Below are positions 27,373 to 37,074 of a stretch of DNA of 64,000 bases, piece after piece. The stretch is taken from NCBI GenBank assembly GCA_000435635.1, contig FR882123.1:4353-68352 (forward strand). The letters run 5' to 3'. Numbering within the stretch: the stretch's first letter is position 1; the number at the start of each line of letters is the position of its first letter. A program made the position numbers and the translations under genes. A model generated the notes under the pieces. It made no database searches and was not told the origin of the DNA. It was given only the letters and a program-made list of their open reading frames with translations. This stretch comes from Prevotella sp. CAG:1320 (lineage in GTDB: Bacteria > Bacteroidota > Bacteroidia > Bacteroidales > Bacteroidaceae).

Positions 27373-27380
27373 CGAAGGTA
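27373..27380 (-). promoter_or_regulatory. -7 box TACCTTCG for the porin-imelysin-DHOR genes
   Basis: TAnnTTCG variant on the minus strand, 36 bp upstream of the ATG at 27336. Confidence 0.65.
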
Positions 27381-27446
27381 CGGCGATTTGCCGTGCCTCG
27401 CAATACTCAAAAATGGGTAAAAGTTCTTGCGCTTGGCCTGCCTCAA

Positions 27447-27487
27447 CCAAGGCTTCCTTGGCGGGAAAGGGGGCGATCCCCTTTCCC
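27447..27487. repeat. Two adjacent perfect palindromes
   Basis: CCAAGG-CTT-CCTTGG (27447-27461) is followed one base later by a 10-bp hairpin (27463-27472 with 27478-27487). Their centres lie 21 bp apart. They open a run of palindromes that fills the 405-bp spacer between the M16 and porin genes. Confidence 0.6.
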
Positions 27488-27524
27488 GGCGAGGCTTTGA
27501 CAGTATCTTTCCGTGGGATATGCG

Positions 27525-27620
27525 CTACCTAGGTAGGGCATCATCTTATATGATGACCACCATCATCTTAGACGATGCCTATCATCATCTTATATGATGC
27601 CTCATGAAGGCTCTGCCTTC
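27525..27620. repeat. Phased palindrome array E: CATCAT..ATGATG words, 22-bp pitch
   Basis: CATCATCTTATATGATG, CATCATCTTAGACGATG and CATCATCTTATATGATG have centres at 27547, 27569 and 27591. A fourth palindrome with a different word, GAAGGCTCTGCCTTC, is centred at 27613, exactly on the same pitch. A 12-bp perfect palindrome CTACCTAGGTAG (27525-27536) precedes the array but is out of phase. Confidence 0.8.
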
Positions 27621-27670
27621 CTGCGTGCTCTTCCCAGGGGAAGCGGGACGAGCGTCCTGGCTTTGGGGCA

Positions 27671-27712
27671 AAAGAAATCCCCCATCGCCGCTCAGTGGTG
27701 GCGATGGGGGAT
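27671..27712 (-). terminator. Terminator of the M16 peptidase gene
   Basis: Thirteen-base-pair stem (27677-27689 with 27700-27712); on the minus strand TTCTTTT follows. It lies 30 bp after the stop codon. Confidence 0.85.
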
Positions 27713-27741
27713 GGAATCGTTTCAGCTAAATGGATTGACGC

Positions 27742-30576
27742 TTACTTCTCGGGAGTCATCAAGACCTCTACGCTGTCGCCCGTGGAGAGCAAGCCCTTCA
27801 TGAAGGCGGCAATCTTCTCGGGGGTCAACGCATTGACGGTCTTCTCGTAGTCGGTCTGAATATCCAGGCCGGTGTCGCAATACTCGCTCAATACGCCCAG
27901 CCAGTGGCTGTTGTTGCGGGCGTTCTCCTTGGCTTGCTTGAGCATGAACTCCTTCACCTTCTGAAGGTCGGTAGCCTCCACGGTCTGCGCCATCTCGGTC
28001 ACGCCCTGTTCCATCAGCTTGTGGGCCAGGTCTGCCTTGGCGGGATCCATGGGGCAGCCGGCCAGTATCTGCAGATAGTTCTGGTCGTCGGCGGTGCGCT
28101 GGTTGAAGCCGTATCCGCCCACGGAGTAGGCGGCGCTGTTCTCCTCGCGGATGGTGCGCAGCAGCTTGATGTTGACGATCTGTCCGGCAGCGTCCACCAA
28201 GACGCTGTTCTCCAGCGTGTAGGGCACCTTCTCGGTGCGCCATATCTTGTAGAGCTGTGCCTTGGGTGTCTCCATCTTGCGGCTGAAGTGGTTGGCCACG
28301 GCGCCATTGGGGTAGGTGATCACCTCCTGTCCGGCCTCCACCTTCTTGGGCTGCTTCTGGCTGGAGGGCAGGGAGGCGATATACTGCTCGATGAGGGGCA
28401 GCAGGGTGGCCTCGTCGTAGTTGCCCACGATGTAGAAGGTGAATTCGCTCGCGTCGGCGAACATCTCCTTGGTGATTTCCACCACGCGGTCCGCGTTGAC
28501 CTTCTTCAGGTCATCGTAGCGCAGCGGGGCGAAGCGGGGGTTGTGGCAGTAGCGGGTGTACTGCAGTGAGTCGCTGAACACGCTCTCGGGCTGCAGGTCC
28601 TTGTTCTTCAGCACCACCTCCAGCTGGGCGATGGTGGACTGGCAGGCCTTCTCGTCCTTGCGCATGTCGGTGAAGTAGAGGTAGGAGAGCTGCATCATGG
28701 TCTCCACGTCCTTGGGGGTGGAGTAGGCGTTCAGCGAGCGGGTGTAGAGTCCCAGCGAGGGGTTGGCGTTGGCCTTCTTGCCGGCCAGTGCCTTCTGCAG
28801 CTCGGTCACGGAGAAGTTGCCCAGTCCGCAACTGCCCGCGATGTAGTCATAGGCTCCCAGCGTGACAAAATCAGCCTCGCCATACTTGTTCATGCCGCCC
28901 TTGGCCTCTGCTCTCATCTTCACCTCGTCGTCCTGGAAGTCGGTCTTCTTCAGTATGACAGTGGCACCATTGGAGAGGGTGAGCTTCTTGAAGCCCAGTT
29001 TCTGGTCTTCGGTGGTGCTCACGATGCTGCCCTTCTGAGGCAACTGGGCGATGAGGGGCTCGTTCTTCACGTTGTCTACGTAAGCCTCCAGTTTCTCAGC
29101 CCTTACGGCGTCAATGGCGCGGTGCAGCTGGTCGGCGGAGGGTGCTACCTTGCCGGGAGCCTCCTGCGAGAGTTGGTATACCACCAGGTTCTTGTTGTCC
29201 TTGGATATCATCTCGGCAGCCAGCATGTTGATGGCGGCCACGGGGATGTTGGGTACTATCTGGTTCATCAGCGTATACTCGTCCTCTATGCCAGGCATAG
29301 GCTCGTTGGCCAGGTAGTTGCCCACGCAGAGGTTGTAGAAGTAGGTGTTGGAGGTCTTGTCGCGGTTGGTGTAGAGTTGCTCCAGGCTGCTCAGGTAGTC
29401 AGCTTTGGCGCGGGCGTACTCGGTCTCGGTGAAGCCGAACTGGCGTGCGCGCTCCACTTCTCTCATGGCCACGGTCAAGGCCTCGATGTCCTTGCCCTCC
29501 TTGGGCACTATCTGCAGCTCGAAGGCATCTTTAGGCTTGCTGATGCCCATGAACTGACCATAGCTTACGCCTGCGGATACAAAGGGGCAATCAGGCTGCT
29601 GCATCAGCTCCTGCAGGCGCATGTTAATCATCATGCCAGCCATCTGTCGGCCATATTGCAGTATCAGATAGTCCAGGGTGCTCTTGGCGGAGTCGGGCAC
29701 CGCGTCGTGCTTCATGTTCACGCTGATGATGCTATACTTCTGCTCCTTGTCCTGGTAGGTCACGTAGATAGGCTCCTCGTTGTCGGGCACGGCCTCGGTC
29801 GTCACCTTGGCGGCATTGGGATCCACCTTCACACCGTTCCACAGCTTCTTGATTTCTGCCTCGATGTGGTCTACGTCCACGTTGCCTATTACGATGATGG
29901 CTTGGTTGTCGGGACGATACCATTTGTGATAGTAGTCTCTTAGAGCTTGATACTCAAAGTTGTCTACCACGCTCATCAGTCCGATGGGCAGTCGCTTGCC
30001 ATACTTGCTGCCAGGATAGAGCTCCTCCAGGTGCTTGTCGGCGAAACGCTGGAAGGGGTCGCTGCCCATTTGCCACTCTTGGTGGATGACGCCGCGCTCC
30101 TTGTCTATCTCCTCGTCTTCCAGCAACAGTCCGCAGCTCCAGTCTTTCAATACCAGGAGACAGGAGTCCAGGGCTGTTTGGCGAGCGGTAGGCACGTCAC
30201 AGATGCGGTAGACTGTTTGGTCGATAGAAGTGTAGGCGTTCAAATTGCTGCCAAATTCCACGCCGAGGCCTCGGGTGAACTCGATGATTCCATTGCCAGG
30301 GAAGTTCTCTGAGCCGTTGAATGCCATGTGCTCCAGGAAGTGGGCCAATCCGCGCTGGTTCTCCTCCTCGTTGATGGAGCCCACGCGCTGGGCGATGTAG
30401 AAGTTGGCCACGTCCTTGGGGTAATCGTTGTGGCGGATGTAGTAGGTAAGCCCGTTGTCGAGCTTGCCCATCCTTACCTCCTTGTCCTTGGGGATGGGAG
30501 GCATTTGCTGGGCGATGGCCTGTCCCGCGAACAGGAACATGGCCAAGGCCAGGGTCATTAGCTTTCTTTTTTTCAT
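27742..30576 (-). CDS. Exported M16 family (insulinase-type) zinc metallopeptidase
   Basis: 944 residues: signal peptide (LALAMFLFAGQAIAQ) and two M16 halves. The catalytic HxxEH site is intact in the first half (HFLEH, about residues 79-83), with the downstream Glu expected in EEIDKERGVIHQEWQ. The second half (from about 500) resembles the inactive M16 partner domain, so a single chain can form the clam-shell chamber that degrades short peptides. Periplasmic. Single gene with a strong terminator; no clear TAnnTTTG box was found upstream. Confidence 0.9.
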   Translation of the reverse strand: MKKRKLMTLALAMFLFAGQAIAQQMPPIPKDKEVRMGKLDNGLTYYIRHNDYPKDVANFYIAQRVGSINEEENQRGLAHFLEHMAFNGSENFPGNGIIEFTRGLGVEFGSNLNAYTSIDQTVYRICDVPTARQTALDSCLLVLKDWSCGLLLEDEEIDKERGVIHQEWQMGSDPFQRFADKHLEELYPGSKYGKRLPIGLMSVVDNFEYQALRDYYHKWYRPDNQAIIVIGNVDVDHIEAEIKKLWNGVKVDPNAAKVTTEAVPDNEEPIYVTYQDKEQKYSIISVNMKHDAVPDSAKSTLDYLILQYGRQMAGMMINMRLQELMQQPDCPFVSAGVSYGQFMGISKPKDAFELQIVPKEGKDIEALTVAMREVERARQFGFTETEYARAKADYLSSLEQLYTNRDKTSNTYFYNLCVGNYLANEPMPGIEDEYTLMNQIVPNIPVAAINMLAAEMISKDNKNLVVYQLSQEAPGKVAPSADQLHRAIDAVRAEKLEAYVDNVKNEPLIAQLPQKGSIVSTTEDQKLGFKKLTLSNGATVILKKTDFQDDEVKMRAEAKGGMNKYGEADFVTLGAYDYIAGSCGLGNFSVTELQKALAGKKANANPSLGLYTRSLNAYSTPKDVETMMQLSYLYFTDMRKDEKACQSTIAQLEVVLKNKDLQPESVFSDSLQYTRYCHNPRFAPLRYDDLKKVNADRVVEITKEMFADASEFTFYIVGNYDEATLLPLIEQYIASLPSSQKQPKKVEAGQEVITYPNGAVANHFSRKMETPKAQLYKIWRTEKVPYTLENSVLVDAAGQIVNIKLLRTIREENSAAYSVGGYGFNQRTADDQNYLQILAGCPMDPAKADLAHKLMEQGVTEMAQTVEATDLQKVKEFMLKQAKENARNNSHWLGVLSEYCDTGLDIQTDYEKTVNALTPEKIAAFMKGLLSTGDSVEVLMTPEK

Positions 30577-30691
30577 TTTTGTTGATGTTTATGATAGTGA
30601 AACGATCTCTTTCCTTCTTTATGTGGAGCAAGGTTTTATGTCATTCTATACCTTGTTATTATATATATATGTGTATGCATGCGTGGAAGTT

Positions 30692-32086
30692 CTAGGGGGT
30701 CTTCACGATGCGCAGGCCTCGCTCCATCCACTTCCCCCTGAAGAGCTGCCACAGGAAGAGACAACCCCTGAAGGTCAGCTCCACGGCCATGGCAAACCAT
30801 ACGCCTGGCAGTCCATAATGGGGAGCCAACAATGCGGCAAGCGTGAGGCGCATCAGCCACATGGAGCCTAGATTGATAAGCATGGGACGTATAGTGTCCC
30901 CCGCTCCCACGCAGACACAATAAGTAATGATAGCCGCCCCGAAGAAAGGTTCGGCGAAGGCCTCTATCCTCAGCGAGGTGATACCCAACTGCCGTATCTC
31001 TTCCACGGGCGTAAGAATCCCGATCATCTCTGGGGCGAATACATACATAATCACTCCCATCAAGGCCATCACTCCCATGCCCAGCCCCACGGTCATGTAG
31101 GCCAAGCTGCGGCAGAGGTCTTTCCTACCAGCCCCCATGCTTTGCCCTACTAGCGTGGTGGCAGCGTCGCCGATACCATAGCCAGGCATGTAGCAAAGGC
31201 TCTCCGCCGTCACGGCGAAGGAGTTGGCGGCAATGGCGAAGTTGCCCAACGGGGCCACGATGATGGTGCTCATGATTTGCGCCCCGCTCATCAGGGTGGA
31301 CTGCAAGGCCATGGGACTGGAAATCTTCAGTGCGTTGCGCAGGTATCCCCATACCCATGAGAAGGGTATCCTGTCTTGCCGCAACCGCAATATCTTGTTG
31401 CGCACGATGGCGAAATATGCTTGTGTGCATCCAGCTGTCAATATGGCGAGCGCTGTCCCCATAGCCGCTCCTGGTACGCCGAAACCCAACACGAAGATAA
31501 AAAGATAGTTGAACACGATGTCCAGTCCGCACATCATGACACTTACCACGCTGGGCACCCGCATGTTACCGCTGCTCTTCAGCATCGCACCGCACAGATT
31601 GTTGAGTTGGTAGGCGGGCATGGCGAGCATGAAGATGAGGAAATAGAGGGAGGAGTTGTGGACGATATCCTCGCCTCCTCCAAGCCAATAAGGCAAAGGG
31701 AACGCGATAGCTACGCCCACAGACATGATAAGTACGCTTAGCGTGAGGCTGATGACGAGTCCATGGCGGAATACTTGTCTGGCTCGCATGAAGTCATTTG
31801 CTCCGATGAAGTGAGCCGCTTGCACGGAAAATCCCAGTGATATGGCATTGGTGATGCTGCTGAAGAGCCAAGTGGTAGATTCCACCAGTCCTATGCTGGC
31901 AGAAGCTTCCGCACCTAGATGTCCCACCATGGAAGCGTCTATGTAAAACATCAGTACGCTGGTGATTTGCGCCAGTATCGACGGGATACTCAACTCGACA
32001 ATCAAGTTAAGTTTTTCCTTGGTGCTGAGGGCTTGTCCTTCTCGTATTTTGGCCAGTAACCTGTCTGTGGTGTTTTTGCCTAACAT
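30692..32086 (-). CDS. MATE family efflux transporter
   Basis: 464 residues with about twelve membrane helices in two six-helix halves, each beginning with the family-type pattern (SIPSILAQITSVLMFYIDAS; SPMALQSTLMSGAQIMSTII). The motif VGHLGAEASASIGL fits the MATE N-lobe. Expected to export cationic drugs or metabolites using Na+ or H+. It starts 32 bp after the DUF3078 stop and probably shares that transcript. Confidence 0.9.
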   Translation of the reverse strand: MLGKNTTDRLLAKIREGQALSTKEKLNLIVELSIPSILAQITSVLMFYIDASMVGHLGAEASASIGLVESTTWLFSSITNAISLGFSVQAAHFIGANDFMRARQVFRHGLVISLTLSVLIMSVGVAIAFPLPYWLGGGEDIVHNSSLYFLIFMLAMPAYQLNNLCGAMLKSSGNMRVPSVVSVMMCGLDIVFNYLFIFVLGFGVPGAAMGTALAILTAGCTQAYFAIVRNKILRLRQDRIPFSWVWGYLRNALKISSPMALQSTLMSGAQIMSTIIVAPLGNFAIAANSFAVTAESLCYMPGYGIGDAATTLVGQSMGAGRKDLCRSLAYMTVGLGMGVMALMGVIMYVFAPEMIGILTPVEEIRQLGITSLRIEAFAEPFFGAAIITYCVCVGAGDTIRPMLINLGSMWLMRLTLAALLAPHYGLPGVWFAMAVELTFRGCLFLWQLFRGKWMERGLRIVKTP

Positions 32087-32118
32087 ACCTTGTCGATACC
32101 TCTTAATTCATGCCCAGG

Positions 32119-33393
32119 TCAGAAAGAGTAGGAGAAACCTATAGAGCAATATTCCTTGAATTGCCAATATCCGTGATGGCTGTCGCGGGCTACACCATCG
32201 TCGAAGCGGGGATAGACGAAGAGATTGGTGGAAATATAACGATTGAAACGAAAGGTGAATGTGTTTTCCCACTCCAGTTCTGAGCGTTCATAGGTCGTAT
32301 AGCCATAAAGTCGGCACTTCCAGCTTATGTCATCACTGAATTTCCACGTTACGTCCACGGTTATTTCCGAACCATAGTCTATCAGGTTATGTGACCCGGG
32401 ATCCAGTCCATAGTCGGTGGCCAATCCCCCCCTGTCCACGTATCGCCAGTTCATTGCCAAAGGGGCGATGTGGGTGTTTCCCGTGAGGCGGTTATTCAAC
32501 CAGTTCACGTTGTAATCCATACCGACGGAGATATTGGTGTTGAAGGGCGACATGAAGCCGGAGTATATTTTGGGGTCATTGCTCTTGAATCCTCTGGTGA
32601 ACTGTGTTGAGACGATCAACTGCAAACTATAATACCATCTCTTGGTGGCTTGTAGGCCCAGCTTACTAGTGTAGCGTATCAGGTCTTCTGATGATTTCAT
32701 GCTGTGGAGGGAGTCACTGTTGGAATGCTGCAAGCCTAGTTTCAGTTCCAGCTTGTTGTCCCATTTCACTTTCTGTTTGTTGTTGTAGTTGGCTTGCATA
32801 GTCACGCTTCCCAGCAAAGAGTAGTTGCTCTCGCCGCCTTTATACCAATTGCCAGATACGTAGTTTTGCAGGATTTGCAAGTAGTAATCGCCAGAGAAAG
32901 TCCAAAAGTTAGGTTTTTTTACATAGATGTCCAAAGGTTTGACTACAGGCTCAATGGCTTTTGGGGCAACTTGTTCCACGATTTCTTGGTATACGTGTTC
33001 TATCTCTGGCTCCGGCTTTGATTCTATGGGGGCTCCAACGATATCTAAGTGCGTCTCGTGTTCTCTTACCAAATCTGGCCTTTTCAGGTAGATGTTCATC
33101 AAGACATTATCTATCATCCTGTCTGTGCTGTCCGCTGGAGCGAATCGGCTTCCTATCCGGAGTTTTCTGGCCGTGGGTCTATGATAAAAGGTGAGAGTCG
33201 TGAATAATTGGGAGTAGCGGGAGTCTTCCGCTGCTTTTATTTCAGTGGAATCAAGGTGCGTCTTCGTGGCTAGCAAGGAATCCATGTAGTTTCTTACCAT
33301 ATTATTATAGTAAGTCTTGAGGGAAGATTGCTGAGCTGTAGCTCCTAAGCCCATGAAAACCAAAAGAAGTAATAGACACTTGATTCTCATCAT
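32119..33393 (-). CDS. DUF3078 family exported protein
   Basis: 424 residues: signal peptide (CLLLLLVFMGLGATAQ), a helical N-terminal part, then about 250 residues of beta-barrel-like strands (WDNKLELKLGLQHSNS; WYYSLQLIVSTQFTRGF) ending in aromatic YSF, as in outer-membrane barrels. Matches DUF3078, conserved beside pyrG in many Bacteroidales; function not known to me. Divergent from pyrG, each with a TACCTTCG box. Confidence 0.82.
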   Translation of the reverse strand: MMRIKCLLLLLVFMGLGATAQQSSLKTYYNNMVRNYMDSLLATKTHLDSTEIKAAEDSRYSQLFTTLTFYHRPTARKLRIGSRFAPADSTDRMIDNVLMNIYLKRPDLVREHETHLDIVGAPIESKPEPEIEHVYQEIVEQVAPKAIEPVVKPLDIYVKKPNFWTFSGDYYLQILQNYVSGNWYKGGESNYSLLGSVTMQANYNNKQKVKWDNKLELKLGLQHSNSDSLHSMKSSEDLIRYTSKLGLQATKRWYYSLQLIVSTQFTRGFKSNDPKIYSGFMSPFNTNISVGMDYNVNWLNNRLTGNTHIAPLAMNWRYVDRGGLATDYGLDPGSHNLIDYGSEITVDVTWKFSDDISWKCRLYGYTTYERSELEWENTFTFRFNRYISTNLFVYPRFDDGVARDSHHGYWQFKEYCSIGFSYSF

Positions 33394-33411
33394 CTCTTTT
33401 CTAATTTGTCG

Positions 33412-33419
33412 CGAAGGTA
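33412..33419 (-). promoter_or_regulatory. -7 box TACCTTCG for DUF3078
   Basis: TAnnTTCG variant, 18 bp upstream of the ATG at 33393. Confidence 0.65.
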
Positions 33420-33482
33420 GTAATTAAATTCAGAAAAACACATCTTCTTGTTGATTATTTTGGTTATTTCATGGATTTATCG

Positions 33483-33490
33483 TACCTTCG
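33483..33490 (+). promoter_or_regulatory. -7 box TACCTTCG for pyrG
   Basis: The same octamer as the DUF3078 promoter, on the opposite strand, 33 bp upstream of the pyrG start. Confidence 0.65.
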
Positions 33491-33523
33491 CGCATAAAAA
33501 TAACCAGTAATTCTTATTATATC

Positions 33524-35140
33524 GTGGCAGAAACTAAGTACATCTTCGTGACAGGTGGCGTGGTCTCTTCATTGGGCAAGGGTATCATATCTTCTTCAAT
33601 AGGAAAACTCCTGCAGGCCAGAGGCTACAATATCACCATTCAAAAGTTTGACCCCTATATCAATATAGATCCTGGCACGCTCAATCCTTATGAGCACGGC
33701 GAGTGTTATGTTACCGTTGACGGCATGGAAACCGATCTTGATTTGGGACATTATGAACGTTTCACGGGCATCCAGACTACCAAGGCCAATTCCTTGACCA
33801 CGGGACGAATTTATAAGTCTGTGATTGACAAGGAGCGTAGAGGCGATTATCTGGGCAAGACTATTCAGGTGGTGCCCCATATCACCGATGAAATCAAGCG
33901 CAATGTTAAGCTTTTGGGCTCCAAATATGGCTATGATTTTGTGATTACCGAGATAGGCGGTACTATTGGTGACATTGAGAGTGCGCCTTTCATGGAAGCT
34001 ATCCGCCAGTTGAAATGGGAGCTGGGCAAGCGAGCCATCAATGTTCATCTCACTTATGTGCCTTATTTGAAAGCTGCGGGAGAATTGAAGACCAAGCCTA
34101 CCCAGCATTCTGTGAAAGAATTACAGAGCGTAGGAATCCAGCCTGATGTTCTTGTGCTGAGAACCGAGAAACATTTGGATGACGCTATCTTGAAAAAGGT
34201 TGCCAATTTCTGTAATGTGGATCGTGATTGTGTGATACAGAGCGAGGACTTGGAGAGCATCTATGATGTTCCTGTCAATATGCAAAACCAAAAACTTGAC
34301 GTGGCTATTCTTCATAAGATGGAGATGCCCGTGGGCGAGACTCCAGCCCTGGGACCTTGGAAATCCTTTATAGAGAGAAGGCGCAAGGCGACGGAGGTTG
34401 TGCATATTGGTTTGGTGGGCAAATATGACTTGCAAGACGCTTACAAGAGTATCCGAGAGAGCCTTTCCCACGCTGGTACTTATAATGACCACAAGGTGGT
34501 GATAACTTTCATCAATTCCGAGAAGATTACCCAAGCCAATGTGGCGGAGAAGTTGGCAGGACAAGATGGTATTGTCATCTGCCCAGGTTTTGGCCAAAGA
34601 GGTATTGAGGGAAAGATTATCGCCGCTCATTATACGCGTACTCACGACATTCCTACCTTTGGTATATGTTTGGGCATGCAGATGATGGTCATTGAGTTTG
34701 CTCGCAATGTGCTGGGATACGAGGATGCCAATTCCCGTGAGATGGACGAGAAGACCGAGCACAACGTTATCGATATCATGGAGGAGCAGAAGAATATCTC
34801 CAATATGGGCGGAACCATGCGATTGGGCGCTTATGAATGCGTGCTGAGACAAGGTTCTCGTGTATTTGATATCTATAAGCAAGAACATATCCAAGAACGC
34901 CATCGTCATCGTTATGAGTTCAATAACGAGTTCCAGTCAGAGTTTGAGCGCAATGGCATGATGTGCGTGGGGCGCAATCCCGAGAGTGACCTGGTGGAAA
35001 TCGTGGAGATACCTGGATTGAAATGGTATGTGGGCACGCAATATCACCCAGAATACCAAAGTACGGTGTTGAAGCCCCACCCCCTCTTCCTTGATTTCGT
35101 GAAAACGGCAATAGCCAACAAGAAAAATAATAATGAGTAA
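33524..35140 (+). CDS. pyrG: CTP synthase
   Basis: 538 residues, the usual length. Makes CTP from UTP, ATP and glutamine. The synthase domain starts KYIFVTGGVVSSLGKGI and contains KFDPYINIDPGTLNPYEHGE and the GGTIGDIES loop. The C-terminal glutaminase has the nucleophile Cys in FGICLGMQ and the His/Glu pair in QYHPEYQS. The start codon is GTG at 33524 (VAETKYIF). It overlaps yidC by 8 bp. Confidence 0.97.
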   Translation: MAETKYIFVTGGVVSSLGKGIISSSIGKLLQARGYNITIQKFDPYINIDPGTLNPYEHGECYVTVDGMETDLDLGHYERFTGIQTTKANSLTTGRIYKSVIDKERRGDYLGKTIQVVPHITDEIKRNVKLLGSKYGYDFVITEIGGTIGDIESAPFMEAIRQLKWELGKRAINVHLTYVPYLKAAGELKTKPTQHSVKELQSVGIQPDVLVLRTEKHLDDAILKKVANFCNVDRDCVIQSEDLESIYDVPVNMQNQKLDVAILHKMEMPVGETPALGPWKSFIERRRKATEVVHIGLVGKYDLQDAYKSIRESLSHAGTYNDHKVVITFINSEKITQANVAEKLAGQDGIVICPGFGQRGIEGKIIAAHYTRTHDIPTFGICLGMQMMVIEFARNVLGYEDANSREMDEKTEHNVIDIMEEQKNISNMGGTMRLGAYECVLRQGSRVFDIYKQEHIQERHRHRYEFNNEFQSEFERNGMMCVGRNPESDLVEIVEIPGLKWYVGTQYHPEYQSTVLKPHPLFLDFVKTAIANKKNNNE

Positions 35141-37067
35141 GAATAACATTATAGGCTTCGTACTGATAGCCTTGGTTTTAATAGGTTTTAGTTGGTATTC
35201 ACAACCCTCGGAAGAGGAACGCCGCGAGGCATTCGTTAGGGATTCCATACAGCAGGTAGCCCGTGAGCAATACGAGGCGAAGGCCAAGGAAAGTGCCCGC
35301 CAGAAGGCTATCGCCGCCAAGCAAGTGGCTTTGGCGGATACCAATGCTCTCTTTCACAGTGCCTTACAAGGGAAGGCTCATCGTGTTGTTTTGAAGAATG
35401 ACAAGGTGGAATTGACCTTCAACAGTAAGGGAGCTTTCGTGGAGAAAGCGGTCATCAAAGGCTATACGGGTCATGATATCAATCAAAAGGATGGATCTAA
35501 AGACACACCAGATCTGACCCTTTTCGACCAAAAGGATAATACCTTGAAATTCTTGTTGGCAACGAAAGAAGCTAACATCAATACAGCGGACTTATATTTT
35601 CAGCCCACGCAGGTGACTGATACGACGGTGACTTTTACCGCTGAGGCATCCCCAGGCAAATATCTGACCTTGAAATATTGGTTGGGTAAGGATTACTTGC
35701 TCCACATGAACCTGTCTACCCAAGGCATGGCAGGCCTTTTCGCTCCTACTTATGACAAGATGGACGTGCAGTGGACGGGCAAGGCGCGCCAGCAAGAGAG
35801 GGGATTTACCTTTGAGAGCCGCTACGCCACGTTGACTTATCATGACGTGGAGGGAGGAACAGACAACCTGAGCGAGACCAGCGAGGAAATAGATGAGCCC
35901 TTGGAGGAAACCATCGATTGGGTGGCATTCAAGAATCAGTTTTTCTCCGCCGTGATGATTGCCAAGGATAATTTCCAGAAAGGTGCGCTCATGACGAGTA
36001 TTCCCCAGCAGAAAGGCTCTGGCTACTTGAAGAATTATGAGGCGAAGATGAAGACCGCCTTTGACCCAACGGGCCAAAAGCCCTCCGAGTTTGAGTTCTA
36101 TTATGGCCCCAATGATTTCCGCTTGTTGCAGAAAGTGCAGAAGCAAAGCACTTTCGGCAAGGATCTGGAGATGGAAAGACTCGTCTACCTAGGATGGCCG
36201 TTGTTCCGTTATATCAACCGATTCTTCACGCTCTATGTTTTCGACTTCCTGCAGAACTATTTCCCCATGGGTGTCGTGCTCATCTTGATCACGTTGTTGC
36301 TGAAAGTCATCACCTATCCCATGGTGAAGAAGAGCTATATGAGCTCTGCCAAGATGCGTGTGTTGAAGCCGAAGTTGGAGGAGGCCACAGCCCAATACAA
36401 CAAACCGGAAGACCAGATGCAGAAGCAGCAGGCCATGATGGCGGAGTATAGTAAGTATGGCGTGAGCCCGCTCTCGGGTTGCTTGCCCATGTTGATACAG
36501 GCTCCTATCTGGATTGCCATGTTCAACTTCGTGCCCAACGCTATCCAGTTGCGTGGAGAGTCGTTCTTGTGGATAAGCGACCTCAGTACCTATGACCCCA
36601 TCGTGGAATGGAACACGAATATATGGCTTATTGGCGACCACTTGAGCTTGACGTGTATCTTGTTCTGTGTGGCTAATGTCGCATACTCATGGATGACGAT
36701 GCGCCAGCAGAAAGACCAAATGGTGGGTCAGCAAGCTGAGCAGATGAAGATGATGCAGTGGATGATGTATCTCATGCCCGTGATTTTCTTCTTCATGTTC
36801 AATGAGTATTCCGCTGGTTTGAATTTCTATTATTTCATCAGCCTCTTCTGCAGTGCTGCCATCATGTGGACTTTGCGCAAGACCACCAACGACGCGAAGT
36901 TGCTCCAGATATTGGAGGCTCGTTATGAGCAAAACAAGAACAATCCCAAGAAAGTCAGCGGCTTGGCTGCTCGTATGCAGGCTTTGCAGGAGTACCAGCA
37001 GCGTGAGCAAGAGGAGATTAAGCGCAGGCGTGAGGAACTGGAACGCAGAAAGAAAGGTAAAAAATAA
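35133..37067 (+). CDS. yidC: Membrane protein insertase YidC
   Basis: 644 residues. Inserts and folds inner-membrane proteins. Layout of the Gram-negative form: first membrane helix (IIGFVLIALVLIGFSWY), a large periplasmic domain to about 350, then five helices carrying YMSSAKMRVLKPKLEE (cytoplasmic coiled loop) and GCLPMLIQAPIWIAMF. The C-terminal tail is basic (RRREELERRKKGKK), suited to ribosome binding. Starts inside the end of pyrG and is followed 7 bp later by the S9 peptidase. Confidence 0.95.
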   Translation: MSKNNIIGFVLIALVLIGFSWYSQPSEEERREAFVRDSIQQVAREQYEAKAKESARQKAIAAKQVALADTNALFHSALQGKAHRVVLKNDKVELTFNSKGAFVEKAVIKGYTGHDINQKDGSKDTPDLTLFDQKDNTLKFLLATKEANINTADLYFQPTQVTDTTVTFTAEASPGKYLTLKYWLGKDYLLHMNLSTQGMAGLFAPTYDKMDVQWTGKARQQERGFTFESRYATLTYHDVEGGTDNLSETSEEIDEPLEETIDWVAFKNQFFSAVMIAKDNFQKGALMTSIPQQKGSGYLKNYEAKMKTAFDPTGQKPSEFEFYYGPNDFRLLQKVQKQSTFGKDLEMERLVYLGWPLFRYINRFFTLYVFDFLQNYFPMGVVLILITLLLKVITYPMVKKSYMSSAKMRVLKPKLEEATAQYNKPEDQMQKQQAMMAEYSKYGVSPLSGCLPMLIQAPIWIAMFNFVPNAIQLRGESFLWISDLSTYDPIVEWNTNIWLIGDHLSLTCILFCVANVAYSWMTMRQQKDQMVGQQAEQMKMMQWMMYLMPVIFFFMFNEYSAGLNFYYFISLFCSAAIMWTLRKTTNDAKLLQILEARYEQNKNNPKKVSGLAARMQALQEYQQREQEEIKRRREELERRKKGKK

Positions 37068-37074
37068 GACTACG

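Noticed and set aside
30577..30691. CAAGGT/ACCTTG hairpin as a terminator of the MATE gene
   Set aside because: Only six base pairs with a 15-base loop and no T tract.
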